A stretch of 64,000 nt of DNA. It comes from Streptomyces sp. WM6378. GTDB lineage: Bacteria > Actinomycetota > Actinomycetes > Streptomycetales > Streptomycetaceae. Every line of letters starts with the position of its first letter. The first letter of the stretch is position 1. Shown here one piece after another: positions 43,360 to 51,794 of this stretch. The translations under genes and the position numbers were made by a program. The notes below the pieces were generated by a model that did not search any database, had not been told where the DNA came from, and worked only from the letters and a program-made list of their open reading frames with translations. The stretch covers positions 26,654 to 90,653 of the forward strand of contig NZ_LGDD01000235.1 of NCBI RefSeq assembly GCF_001279695.1, written 5' to 3'.

Positions 43360-44013
43360 TCAGCGCGACCGGCCCGCTTCCGCGGCGGACTTCAGGTCGC
43401 GCAGCCACCCCTCAAGGCCGTCGCTGAGGATCTTGGTCGCGGCGGGGACGTTGGCGTCGACCTGGGGGCCGCTGTGTGTCTCCTCGGTGCGCACGAGGAC
43501 GCCGCCCCTGACCTTCGTGAAGTTCCATACGTGCACGCCGTCGATGTGCAGTCCTGCACCGATCGCGGGGCCGGTCCAGCGGATGCACGAGTTGTGCTTG
43601 ATCTGCTGGACGGTCGAGGTGATGTCCAGGCTGGTGGCGGGAGTCGAGGGGTTGGGCGGTACCGGGGTCGTCCACCGGAACGCCGAGGCCTTGCGGAAGG
43701 GGCCCTGGTCGAGCCGTTCCGACGTCTTGACCACGGCCTGCCAGGACGGCCAGCGCTCCACGTCGGTCTGCAGCTTCCAGATGGTGCTCAGCGGCGCGTG
43801 GATCACGGTCTCGGTCCGGTAGCGGACACGGGCATTCGGGTCGACGCCCTCCCCGCGGCAGGTGAGCGACTTGCTGGGGTGAGGTGCGGCCCCGGCGGGC
43901 GCCGCCGACATGGTGCCGAGGACGGCGACGGCGAGTGGGACGGCGACCAGGGCGGCACGGAGGCTGGTCCTGCGGACGCGACGGTTCGACGACGGCGCTC
44001 CTGAAGCTGACAT
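43360..44013 (-). CDS. Exported SRPBCC (START-like) protein
   Basis: 217 residues from ATG 44013. N-terminal SSNRRVRRTSLRAALVAVPL and AVAVLGTMSAAPAGA form a signal peptide with paired arginines. The mature part is an SRPBCC/polyketide cyclase-like fold: RYRTETVIHAPLSTIWKLQT, DVERWPSWQAVVKTSERLDQ, FTKVRGGVLVRTEETHSGPQ. Such folds bind small hydrophobic ligands. Divergent from a TetR regulator whose candidate operators lie in the shared promoter, so it is probably repressed until a ligand appears. Confidence 0.82.
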   Translation of the reverse strand: MSASGAPSSNRRVRRTSLRAALVAVPLAVAVLGTMSAAPAGAAPHPSKSLTCRGEGVDPNARVRYRTETVIHAPLSTIWKLQTDVERWPSWQAVVKTSERLDQGPFRKASAFRWTTPVPPNPSTPATSLDITSTVQQIKHNSCIRWTGPAIGAGLHIDGVHVWNFTKVRGGVLVRTEETHSGPQVDANVPAATKILSDGLEGWLRDLKSAAEAGRSR

Positions 44014-44147
44014 GACGTTCCCCTTTGAGTGCGAGTCAGTGCGAGTTGGTGCGAGTGGCCAGGCGTGCGGACCGGTGCGGGTGGGCGGCGGACGTACAGG
44101 CTGGACGTGCCCGCCACCCCGTGATGCTTTAGATGGTTTGCCATTTG

Positions 44148-44177
44148 CTAGAAGCTCTAACACTAGAAGTTCTAACA
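44148..44177. promoter_or_regulatory. Tandem TetR operator candidates
   Basis: CTAGAAGCTCTAACA (44148-44162) is directly followed by CTAGAAGTTCTAACA (44163-44177). Each contains a palindrome TAGAA-N-TTCTA (one perfect, one with one mismatch). A further TCTAACTA half-site lies at 44216-44223. They sit between the divergent SRPBCC and TetR genes, near the TetR start at 44270. Confidence 0.6.
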
Positions 44178-44269
44178 CCCGGCCGCGCTAGCCGTCAATA
44201 ACCTTCGTGATAGCCTCTAACTAAATCTGGCGGCTGTAGCCGCCGACCGTACGGAGAGGTGGCAGGCCG

Positions 44270-44935
44270 GTGGCGGAATCGGGCGCCAAGACGCCGCGCG
44301 AGCGTTATCGCGCGCAGGTCCGGGCGGAGATCAAGCAGCACGCGTGGGAGCAGATCGCCACGGCGGGGGCGTCCGCGCTGTCCCTCAATGCGATCGCCAA
44401 GCAGATGGGGCTGAGCGGGCCCGCGCTCTACCGGTACTTCGCCGGGCGCGACGAGCTGATCACCGAGCTCGTCCGGGACGCGTACCGGAGCCTCGCCGAC
44501 ACGCTCCGGGCGGCCACCGAGGCCTCCAAGTCCGGCCCCGACATCGCCATCCTGGCGAACGCGCTGCGCGACTGGGCCCTGGAGGACCCCAACCGCTACT
44601 TCCTCGTCTACGGCACGCCCGTCCCCGGCTACCACGCGCCCGGTGACATCACCGGAATCGCCGACGAGATCATGAGGATGCTGCTCGACGCGTGCGCGGC
44701 GCTGCCCCTGGACGGCCCCGCTTCGCCGTTCGCCGCACACCTCGCGGAGCACCGGCAGTGGGCGGAGGGGCACCCCGCTCCGCCCGCCGCACTCCACCGG
44801 GCCCTGGCCTTCTGGACGAGGCTGCACGGTGTGCTGTCGCTGGAAGCCGCGGGCCACTTCACCGGGATGGGCTTCGACCCCGGGCGGCTCTTCGCCGCCG
44901 AGCTGGACGGCCTGCGAGGCGCCGAACTGGCGTGA
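44270..44935 (+). CDS. TetR/AcrR-family regulator (WHG-type C-terminus)
   Basis: 221 residues from GTG 44270 (GGAGAGGTGGCAGGCCG upstream). HTH at residues ~18-60: IKQHAWEQIATAGASALSLN, AIAKQMGLSGPALYRYFAGRDELI. The C-terminal ligand domain (RDWALEDPNRYFLVYGTPVPG...MLLDACAAL) fits the TetR WHG group. It probably represses itself and the divergent exported SRPBCC gene through the TAGAANTTCTA sites. Confidence 0.88.
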   Translation: MAESGAKTPRERYRAQVRAEIKQHAWEQIATAGASALSLNAIAKQMGLSGPALYRYFAGRDELITELVRDAYRSLADTLRAATEASKSGPDIAILANALRDWALEDPNRYFLVYGTPVPGYHAPGDITGIADEIMRMLLDACAALPLDGPASPFAAHLAEHRQWAEGHPAPPAALHRALAFWTRLHGVLSLEAAGHFTGMGFDPGRLFAAELDGLRGAELA

Positions 44936-44947
44936 ACTCCCTTGCTG

Positions 44948-45865
44948 TCAGGCCTTGTTGGAGGGAGGGTCCACCGCCCGGAGGAGGGCGGTTCGGCAGG
45001 CCTGGATCGCGGGGTGGCGGCTGCTTCCGCGGCGTACGACGGTGAAGATGCGGCGAGTGCGCCGACCGCGGGGGAGCTGGCGCAGCGGGACCGTCGGGCG
45101 CCGCCCGTTCCACACGAGGTCGGGCAGGAACGCCGCGGCGTGTTCCTGCTCGACCAGGCGCAGGTGGAGCAGGAGGTCGGGGGTTTCGAACCGTACGTCG
45201 GGCTCGAAGCCTGCGTCGCGGCACATGGTCATGGCCCAGTGCCGCGCGGTCGTGCCCTCGGGCTCCATGACCCAGGGGTGATCGGCGAGGGCGCGCAGCG
45301 CCGCTGACGGAGTCTCGGTGCCCGGCATGTCGGCTTTCGGCAGGGCGAGGCGGAGGGGGTCGTCGAGGAGGTCCTCCGCTTCGAGTTCGGCGGGGCGCGG
45401 GTTGGGGTCGCCGGGGTATTCCTCGGTGAGGACCAGGTCGAAGTCCCGGGCCTGAAGGGCGGGCAGGGCGCTCTCCGGCTCCATGTGCGTGACGTGGACG
45501 CGCAGGTGCGGATGCGCGTCACGCAGCAGGCCGAGCGCGGTCGGCACCAGAGCCAGGGCGGCCGTCTGGAACGAGGCGATGCGCAACGTGCCGGTCAGGT
45601 CGGTCAGGGAGGCGGCGATGTCCGCCTCCGCGCGCTCCAGGCGTTCGAGCACCGCTTCGGTGTGGGCGACGAGGATCTCGGCCTGCTCGGTCAGCCGCAC
45701 TCGCCGCCCGACCGGTTCGAGGAGTGGGACGCCGACCTCGGCCTCCAGTTGCGAGAGCTGCTGGGAGACGGAGGAGGGGGCATAGGACAGGGCCGCGGCG
45801 ACGGCCGCGAGCGTGCCGCGGTGCTTGAGTTCGCGCAGCAGGCGCAGTCGGTGCAGATCGAACAT
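44948..45865 (-). CDS. LysR-family regulator
   Basis: 305 residues from ATG 45865. Winged HTH MFDLHRLRLLRELKHRGTLA, AVAAALSYAPSSVSQQLSQL; effector domain with GTLRIASFQTAALALVPTAL and DFDLVLTEEYPGDP. This resembles the ArgP/CysB-like amino-acid metabolism subset. It is divergent from the PLP-dependent lyase 134 bp away and likely controls it in response to an amino acid. Confidence 0.9.
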   Translation of the reverse strand: MFDLHRLRLLRELKHRGTLAAVAAALSYAPSSVSQQLSQLEAEVGVPLLEPVGRRVRLTEQAEILVAHTEAVLERLERAEADIAASLTDLTGTLRIASFQTAALALVPTALGLLRDAHPHLRVHVTHMEPESALPALQARDFDLVLTEEYPGDPNPRPAELEAEDLLDDPLRLALPKADMPGTETPSAALRALADHPWVMEPEGTTARHWAMTMCRDAGFEPDVRFETPDLLLHLRLVEQEHAAAFLPDLVWNGRRPTVPLRQLPRGRRTRRIFTVVRRGSSRHPAIQACRTALLRAVDPPSNKA

Positions 45866-45999
45866 CGCCGGCCCGCTCTCCTCGCCCTCGTGAGCCTTCG
45901 CCTCGACAGCTCCCCATGGCCCATGGCCGGATTTTTCGATGAGTATAGGTCGGAAACATTCGCTGGACCGATGGGACGGCGTCGCTGCATCCTGGTCGG

Positions 46000-47130
46000 G
46001 TGCCCGACAATTCCACCCTCCGTACCCTGCCGTGGTCCGCGCGGCCCGGCGCCCGTAGCTGGCGGTGTGAGCCCGCACCCTCCGCAGTACGGGACTTCCA
46101 CGCCTCGCTGCCCGGCTACGCGCCAACCCCGTTGACTGAACTCCCCTTGTTGGCAGGGGAGTTGGGGGTCAGTCGCGTCTTCGTCAAGGACGAGTCGTGC
46201 CGGCTGGGGCTTCCGGCCTTCAAGGCGCTGGGTGCGTCCTGGGCGGTCCACCGCATCCTCGCAGACCGGGCGGCGAGCGGCGAGGACGCCGGCCCGGTCA
46301 CGCTGGTGACCGCCACCGACGGCAACCACGGCCGCGCGGTGGCCCGCATGGCCCGCCTGCTCGGGCAGCGCGCCCATATCTTCGTGCCGCAGGGGGTGCA
46401 TCCGCAGGCGGCATCCGCCATCGCCGCCGAGCGGGCGCAGGTCACCCGGGTCGCGGGGCCGTACGACGAGGCCGTACGGCTGGCGGCCGAGGCGAGCGCG
46501 GCGGCGGACTCCGTCCTCGTCCAGGACACGGCCTGGCCGGGCTACGAGCGGATCCCGGGGTGGATCGTCGAGGGCTACTCCACCCTCTGCGCCGAGATCG
46601 ACGAGCAGTTGACGGCCGCCGGGGCCGCCGGGGGGCCCGGCCTCGTAGCCGTGCCGGTGGGGGTGGGGTCGCTGGCCCAGGCCGTGGTCACCCACTACCG
46701 CAGCCGTCCCTCCGGGCGTGCCTCCGCGCTGCTTTCGGTGGAACCGGAGGCCGCGGCCTGCGTCCTGGAAAGCCTCCCGCTCGGTGCGCCCGTCAGCATC
46801 ACCACCGGCGTCACCAGCATGGCCGGACTGAACTGCGGCACCCCCTCCAGCATCGCCTGGCCCTACCTGCGCGACGGCCTGGACGCAGCCGTCGCCATCA
46901 CCGACTCCGACGCCGCGCACGCGGCCGCCCGCCTCGCGGACCTCGGCGTCTCCTCGGGCCCCTGCGGCGCCGCGGCGCTCGCCGGACTGCGGGCGGTGCT
47001 CACCGGTGTGGGCGCCGACGAACGCCGTACGACGCTGGGGCTCGACCCGTCCTCGGTGGTCGTGCTGCTCAGCACGGAGGGCCCGGCCGCCAACCCGCAC
47101 TCCACCACCGGCCCTGGAACATCCTGCTGA
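46000..47130 (+). CDS. PLP-dependent lyase, diaminopropionate ammonia-lyase-like
   Basis: 376 residues from GTG 46000. Fold type II: Schiff-base Lys K75 in LPAFKALGASW, substrate-loop TATDGNHGRAVARMARLLGQ, phosphate cup PVGVGSLAQAV. The overall pattern (Y-P-T-PL near residue 40, IVEGYSTLCAEIDEQL) matches DpaL, which degrades 2,3-diaminopropionate to pyruvate and ammonia. Threonine/serine dehydratase-like activity is the alternative. Regulated probably by the divergent LysR gene. Confidence 0.82.
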   Translation: MPDNSTLRTLPWSARPGARSWRCEPAPSAVRDFHASLPGYAPTPLTELPLLAGELGVSRVFVKDESCRLGLPAFKALGASWAVHRILADRAASGEDAGPVTLVTATDGNHGRAVARMARLLGQRAHIFVPQGVHPQAASAIAAERAQVTRVAGPYDEAVRLAAEASAAADSVLVQDTAWPGYERIPGWIVEGYSTLCAEIDEQLTAAGAAGGPGLVAVPVGVGSLAQAVVTHYRSRPSGRASALLSVEPEAAACVLESLPLGAPVSITTGVTSMAGLNCGTPSSIAWPYLRDGLDAAVAITDSDAAHAAARLADLGVSSGPCGAAALAGLRAVLTGVGADERRTTLGLDPSSVVVLLSTEGPAANPHSTTGPGTSC

Positions 47131-47355
47131 CGGCGAGGGGGCCGTCCGTACCGTGGGCGGCACCTGGGCAGCCGTCGGCCGGTTTGCTAGCTTCGAGCCA
47201 TGGTCGCCCAGGCTGAGAACTTCGCGTCGCGTCGCTATGTCGACCTGCGACGCCAGGGCACGGCCACCTGTCGCCCCAGCTGAGGCGGCCCGGGCGAGTC
47301 CGGACCGCCGACCACGAGACGGCGCAGTGTCGGACCAGCTCCCGAGGAAGTACCC

Positions 47356-48567
47356 ATGTCCCTTTCAACAGCACCCCCAGCGGCCCGGCGGGCAGCGGAC
47401 AGTGCGCGGCGCAGGACGAGCGCCAGCGTCGTCCTGCGGTCCGTCCTTGACCACGGGCCCGTCGCCCGGAGCACCATCGCCCGACTGACCGGCCTCTCGC
47501 CGGCATCGGTGACCGACCACTGCGCCCGGCTGGGCGCGCTCGGCCTGATCCGGGAGGCCGCCGCGCCCCGGCAGTCGAACGGGGCCGGGCGCCCGCACAT
47601 ACCGGTCGACCTGGACGCCTCCCGGTTCGTGGTCGGCGGGGTGCACGTGGCCGTGCCGTACACCACCGTCGCGCTGCTCGACCTGCGCGGGCAGGTCGTC
47701 GTCGAGCGGCGCCTCGGTCACGGCGACGGCACCGAGCCGGGGCGGGTTCTCGCGAACGCCGCCGACGGGCTCGGCGCGCTCCTCGCGGAGGCCGGCGACC
47801 GCATGCCGCTGGGCATCGGGGTCGCCGTCGGGGGCTGGGTGGACCGCGACTCGGGCACCATCGTCGAGCACGGGCTCCTCGGCTGGCGCGACGTGGCCGT
47901 GCGCGAGGCCATCGGCGCGCACACCGGGCTGCCGGTCCAAGTGGACGGACACGCAAGGGCGTTGGTCAACGGGGAGCGACTGTTCGGGCGGGTGCGGGGG
48001 AGCCGGAGCGTTCTGCACCTCTTCGTCGGCAATGTGGTGGACGCCGCCTTCGCCACCCACGACGAGGTGCACCACGGCCCCCGCTCTCAGGCCGGGGCGA
48101 TCGCCCATCTGCCGCTGCAAGGCGGTACGGAGCCGTGCGACTGCGGCCGGACCGGGTGCCTCCAAGTCGAGTTGAGCGAACGGACGTTGTGCCGCCGGGC
48201 GCGCGAGGCGGGTGTCATCGGCACGATGAACCCGATGCACCTGGTGCGCGCCGCCGCCGACGGAGATCCGGTCGCGGTACGGCTCCTCGTGGAGCGGGCC
48301 AGGATGGTCGGGCGGGCGGCCCGGCTGCTGCTCGACGTACTCAACCCGGAGACGGTCGTCATCACCGAAGCCGGGGTGATGTACCGGGACGACTGCCTCG
48401 ATGCGTTGCGCGAGGCGGTGGGGGAGGAGCGCGCGGCGCTGGTCGTGCCCAGCAGCTTCCCGGACTCCGTCCTTGCCGTGGCGGGCGGGTCCGTCGCTCT
48501 CGACGTGCTCTACCGCGATCCGCTGAGTGCGTCGGCGATATCGGGTGCATCGGCTGGGCCGAATTAA
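47356..48567 (+). CDS. ROK-family transcriptional regulator
   Basis: 403 residues from ATG 47356 (CCGAGGAAGTACCC upstream). N-terminal winged HTH (VVLRSVLDHGPVARSTIARL, TGLSPASVTDHCARLGALGL) is followed by a ROK domain with sugar-kinase-like motifs (GIGVAVGGWVDRDSGTIVEH) and the zinc-binding CDCGRTGCLQVE loop. ROK regulators usually sense sugars, but this one stands directly upstream of a sulfonate-type operon on the same strand and may control it. Effector unknown. Confidence 0.88.
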   Translation: MSLSTAPPAARRAADSARRRTSASVVLRSVLDHGPVARSTIARLTGLSPASVTDHCARLGALGLIREAAAPRQSNGAGRPHIPVDLDASRFVVGGVHVAVPYTTVALLDLRGQVVVERRLGHGDGTEPGRVLANAADGLGALLAEAGDRMPLGIGVAVGGWVDRDSGTIVEHGLLGWRDVAVREAIGAHTGLPVQVDGHARALVNGERLFGRVRGSRSVLHLFVGNVVDAAFATHDEVHHGPRSQAGAIAHLPLQGGTEPCDCGRTGCLQVELSERTLCRRAREAGVIGTMNPMHLVRAAADGDPVAVRLLVERARMVGRAARLLLDVLNPETVVITEAGVMYRDDCLDALREAVGEERAALVVPSSFPDSVLAVAGGSVALDVLYRDPLSASAISGASAGPN

Positions 48568-48584
48568 TTCAGAAACTCCGAATG

Positions 48585-48622
48585 TTGACACGGGTCGCGC
48601 CGTGCCGCGAACATTCTGGGCA
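48585..48622 (+). promoter_or_regulatory. Promoter giving a probable leaderless transcript
   Basis: TTGACA (48585-48590), an 18-bp spacer and GAACAT (48609-48614) place the transcription start at about 48621-48622, exactly on the ATG of the leader peptide. No ribosome site precedes that ATG, in agreement with leaderless translation. Confidence 0.55.
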
Positions 48623-48780
48623 TGAGCAGCGCGCAGGAATTCTCCCCAGTGATCATCGAGTCGCGGCAGGTCCGCGACTCGATGATCACCGGCGTCGCGC
48701 AGGCACCCTCGTGGCAGGTTCCGCTGATCAAGTGCCGCTTCATCGACCTGATGCGGATCGGCCGTACCCTTTGTTGCTGA
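48622..48780 (+). CDS. Putative leader peptide of organosulfur operon (Cys-Cys end)
   Basis: 52 residues from ATG 48622. The C-terminal end LIKCRFIDLMRIGRTLCC matches the pattern of short Streptomyces leader peptides before sulfur-assimilation genes (basic-HVDLxRxxSALC type). Terminal adjacent Cys codons suggest that ribosome stalling at low cysteinyl-tRNA controls the downstream ssu/tau-like genes. It is longer than the usual 20-30 residues; an in-frame ATG at codon 20 would give 33. Followed by a tandem repeat covering the stop codon and 300 bp of leader RNA. Confidence 0.65.
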   Translation: MSSAQEFSPVIIESRQVRDSMITGVAQAPSWQVPLIKCRFIDLMRIGRTLCC

Positions 48781-48812
48781 TGTGACGCGGCTTGTTACTG
48801 ATGTGACGCGGC
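48771..48812 (+). repeat. Tandem 21-bp duplication over leader-peptide stop
   Basis: TTGTTGCTGATGTGACGCGG (plus C) at 48771-48791 is repeated at 48792-48812 with a single G-to-A change. The first copy contains the Cys-Cys codons and stop of the leader peptide; the second duplicates them out of use (TGT to TGT-TAC). Possibly slippage, possibly a second stalling site. Confidence 0.65.
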
Positions 48813-49078
48813 GGCCCGACGGGTTGGTACGACGACGAGGCGACGCATTGTTGCGGGCGCGTTGACGCAATAGTGCAGTCGAGCCCGCCTTGCGCCCCCC
48901 CGGTAGCTCTATCGGGCCAGCCCTACGGCGCCTTCGGCGTGTGCTGAATTCAGCACGCACTTCTCCTCCCGGCTTTCCTGACTTCGCTGTGCCCGGATTC
49001 CGCAACGGCGCACGAATTCCACCCCCCTGTGTTCTTCTGAGTTCCCTTGAGTTCCCCTTGACTTCACGGAGTCCCTCC
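48813..49078 (+). promoter_or_regulatory. Leader RNA region of the sulfonate operon
   Basis: No gene seen. A perfect 16-bp palindrome GTGCTGAATTCAGCAC (48941-48956) and several GC stems lie here, suited to attenuation. Short iterations of GAGTTCCCTTGA occur near 49039-49062 just before the lipoprotein start. Confidence 0.4.
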
Positions 49079-50152
49079 ATGCCACCAGTGTCCCCAGCCG
49101 TGCCCGGTGTCGACCGGCGGCTGTTCCTGTCCTCCCTGCTGGGCGTCGCCGCCGCTGCCGGACTCAGCGGTTGTGCGGGTGCCAGCGCGGCCGACTCCAA
49201 GGTCAAGGGGTCCGCGTCCGCCCCGCTGGCCACCTCTGTGCCCTCCGGCACGAGCCTGAAGATCGCCTCGTACCAGGGTGTCCAACAGCTCCAGTTCAAG
49301 CTGGCGGGCCTGACCGACCTGCCCTTCACCGTGTCGGACTGGGTGAACACCGGTGCCGGTCCCGATGTCATCAACGCCTTCCGCGCCAAGTCCCTGGACG
49401 TCGCCAACAACGCGGGCATCCCGCCGATCCAGGCGCACTTCCAGGGGTACGACGCGAAGATCGTGGCGATCGACATCACCCGCAAGCCGAGTTACGTCTT
49501 CGCCACCAAGCCCGGCAGCGACATCAGGGACGTCCAGGGCTTCAAGGGAAGGAAGCTGGCCTTCTCGCAGGGGCAGGCGCAGGGCGTCGTCCTGCTGCGG
49601 GCCCTGAAGCAGGCCGGGTTGACGCATGACGACGTACACCTCGTTCCGCTGACGAGCAATCAGTTCTTCACCGCGCTCCAGGCGGGCCAGGTCGACATCG
49701 CCCCGCTCGCCAACAGTCAGGCTCCGGCCTACCTCAAGCAGTACGGGCCCAAGGGCGCGCACACCATCCCGACCGACGTCGTGGACCTCCTCAACCTGCT
49801 GTGGGCTCCCACCTCCGTCCTCGCCGACCCCGCGAAGGCAGCCGCGGTCGCCGCGTACGTCCCCCGCTGGGCGAAGGGTCAGGTGTGGGCGTACGAGCAC
49901 CCGGACGCCTGGAACGAGGAGTTCTACGTCAAGACCCAGAACCTCACCAACGCGCAGGCCCAGTCGATCACCAAGCTCGCCAACAAGCCTTTTTTCCCGC
50001 CCAGTTGGGACGAGGCGGTGAAGTGGGAGCAGGAGACCGCGGACCTGCTGGCCGAGGGCGGCTTCGTGAAGAGGTTCAAGGTCGACTCGCTCTTCGACCG
50101 ACGCTTCGAGGGTCTCGCGGCCAAGGCCGTCCCGGCCGAGTACCAGAGGTGA
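49079..50152 (+). CDS. ABC transporter substrate-binding lipoprotein (SsuA/TauA-like)
   Basis: 357 residues from ATG 49079. Signal: RRLFLSSLLGVAAAAGLSGC with lipobox LSGC and lipidated Cys. The mature protein is an NMT1/SsuA-type binding fold (LKIASYQGVQQLQFKLAGLT, DVINAFRAKSLDVANNAGIP, GFKGRKLAFSQGQAQGVVLL). It captures sulfonates or sulfate esters outside the membrane for the permease and ATPase that follow. The context of FMNH2 monooxygenase and TauD dioxygenase supports an organosulfur substrate. Confidence 0.88.
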   Translation: MPPVSPAVPGVDRRLFLSSLLGVAAAAGLSGCAGASAADSKVKGSASAPLATSVPSGTSLKIASYQGVQQLQFKLAGLTDLPFTVSDWVNTGAGPDVINAFRAKSLDVANNAGIPPIQAHFQGYDAKIVAIDITRKPSYVFATKPGSDIRDVQGFKGRKLAFSQGQAQGVVLLRALKQAGLTHDDVHLVPLTSNQFFTALQAGQVDIAPLANSQAPAYLKQYGPKGAHTIPTDVVDLLNLLWAPTSVLADPAKAAAVAAYVPRWAKGQVWAYEHPDAWNEEFYVKTQNLTNAQAQSITKLANKPFFPPSWDEAVKWEQETADLLAEGGFVKRFKVDSLFDRRFEGLAAKAVPAEYQR

Positions 50153-50157
50153 CGGCC

Positions 50158-51006
50158 ATGACCACCACCGCCACGACACCCGTGGTGTCGACACCCGCCG
50201 AGCAACCCACGCCGGTACCTCGCGCCCGGCGCCGCGCCCTCGCGCCCGGCAAGAGGCTGCCCGCTTCCCGGCTCATCGGCCCGGGTCTGGTCCTCGCCCT
50301 GTGGGCGGCCGCGTCCGCCGCCGGTCAACTGGACCCCGCCGCGATCCCGGCCCCGTGGACGGTGCTGCGCACCGCCGGTCAACTGTGGAGCGACGGAACG
50401 CTGTCCACCGATGTGCTCACCTCGCTCGAACGCGCCGGGTACGGGTTCGCGCTCGGGCTGACCGCCGGTGTGGTCCTCGCGCTCGCGGCCGGGCTCAGCC
50501 GGGTCGGCGAGGCGCTGATCGACGGAACGGTCCAGCTCAACCGGGCGATCCCCACCCTCGGCCTGATCCCGCTGTTCATCCTCTGGCTCGGCATCGGCGA
50601 GACCTTCAAGATCGCGACCATCGCCATCGTCGTCTACATCCCGATCTACCTGAACCTGCACGCCGCGCTGTCCGGCATCGACCACCGCTTCGTCGAACTC
50701 GCCGAAGTCCAGGGCCTGTCCAGGGTCCGCTTCGTCCGGCAGATCGTCATCCCCGGCGCGCTGCCCGGCTTCTTCGTGGGCCTGCGGCTCGGCGTGACCG
50801 GCTCCTGGCTCTCCCTGGTCGTCCTGGAACAGATCAACGCCACCAGCGGACTCGGCTACCTGATGTTCCAGGCCCAGAACTACGGCCGCACCGACATCAT
50901 CCTCGTCGGCCTGCTGATCTACGGCGTCTTCGGTCTCGTCTCCGACAGCGCGGTCCGCATCGTCGAACGGAGGGTGCTGTCGTGGCGACGCACGCTGAGC
51001 AACTGA
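50158..51006 (+). CDS. ABC transporter permease (SsuC/TauC-like)
   Basis: 282 residues from ATG 50158. Six predicted transmembrane helices and the BPD/EAA loop (ELAEVQGLSRVRFVRQIVIP, GALPGFFVGLRLGVTGSW). Pro/Arg-rich cytosolic N-terminus of ~35 residues. It starts 5 bp after the binding protein gene and overlaps the ATPase gene by 25 bp, so the complex is made together. Confidence 0.9.
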   Translation: MTTTATTPVVSTPAEQPTPVPRARRRALAPGKRLPASRLIGPGLVLALWAAASAAGQLDPAAIPAPWTVLRTAGQLWSDGTLSTDVLTSLERAGYGFALGLTAGVVLALAAGLSRVGEALIDGTVQLNRAIPTLGLIPLFILWLGIGETFKIATIAIVVYIPIYLNLHAALSGIDHRFVELAEVQGLSRVRFVRQIVIPGALPGFFVGLRLGVTGSWLSLVVLEQINATSGLGYLMFQAQNYGRTDIILVGLLIYGVFGLVSDSAVRIVERRVLSWRRTLSN

Positions 51007-51794
51007 CCACGGTCGAGGAAGCCCCGGCGGTCCGCCTCGCGGGACTGACCCGCTCCTTCGACGGCCGTACGGTCCTCGACCACATCGACCTCGACCTGCC
51101 GGCCGGCCAGTTCACCGCGCTGCTCGGGCACAGCGGCTCCGGCAAGAGCACGCTGCTTCGCGCCATCGCCGGGCTCGACCACCAGGTCACCGGCAGCGGT
51201 CAACTGACCGCCCCCGAGCGGGTGTCCGTGGTCTTCCAGGACTCCCGGCTGCTGCCCTGGCGCCGCGTCCTCGACAACGTACTGCTCGGGACGGACGGCA
51301 AGGAGGCCGCCGAACGCGGGCGCGCCGCCCTCGCCGAAGTGGGGCTCGCCGGGCGCGAAAAGGCGTGGCCCAACGAACTGTCCGGCGGCGAGGCACAGCG
51401 CGCCGCACTGGCCCGCTCCCTGGTCCGCGAGCCGGAACTCCTCCTAGCCGACGAGCCGTTCGGCGCCCTGGACGCGCTGACCCGGATCCGCATGCACGCA
51501 CTCCTGCGCGAGCTGTGGCAGCGCCACCGGCCCTCCGTCCTCCTCGTCACGCACGACGTGGACGAGGCGATCGTCCTCGCCGACCGGGTCCTCGTGCTCG
51601 ACCGGGGCCGCATCGGCCTCGACCTGACCATCGAGCGCCCGCACCCGCGCTCGTACCGCGACCCGCTCCATGGGGGTCCCTCCCTGTTCGAGCGAAGTCG
51701 AGAACTTGGGGGAGAGCACCGGGAACGGCTCCTGACCGCCCTCGGCGTAACAGCACACCAAGAACACGCACAACATCAGGAGGACCACCAGTGA
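50982..51794 (+). CDS. ABC transporter ATPase (SsuB/TauB-like), with inserted repeat near C-terminus
   Basis: 270 residues from GTG 50982 (GGAGGG upstream). Walker A GHSGSGKST, Q-loop VVFQDSRLLPW, signature LSGGEAQRAALARSL, Walker B LLLADEPFGALD, H-loop LLVTHDVDEA. Near residue 230-245 the chain reads HGGPSLFERSRELGGEH, which is an in-frame copy of a short Streptomyces interspersed repeat; the native C-terminus resumes as RERLLTALG. Drives uptake of organosulfur compounds. Confidence 0.92.
   Translation: MATHAEQLTTVEEAPAVRLAGLTRSFDGRTVLDHIDLDLPAGQFTALLGHSGSGKSTLLRAIAGLDHQVTGSGQLTAPERVSVVFQDSRLLPWRRVLDNVLLGTDGKEAAERGRAALAEVGLAGREKAWPNELSGGEAQRAALARSLVREPELLLADEPFGALDALTRIRMHALLRELWQRHRPSVLLVTHDVDEAIVLADRVLVLDRGRIGLDLTIERPHPRSYRDPLHGGPSLFERSRELGGEHRERLLTALGVTAHQEHAQHQEDHQ
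51669..51716. repeat. Streptomyces short interspersed hairpin repeat inside ATPase gene
   Basis: CATGGGGGTCCCTCCCTGTT followed by CGAGCGAAGTCGAGAACTTG and GGGGAG matches the common intergenic GC hairpin of streptomycetes (ATGGGGGTCC...CGAGCGAAG...TTGGGGGAG). Here it lies inside a coding region and keeps the frame, adding about 16 residues to the protein. Confidence 0.65.
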
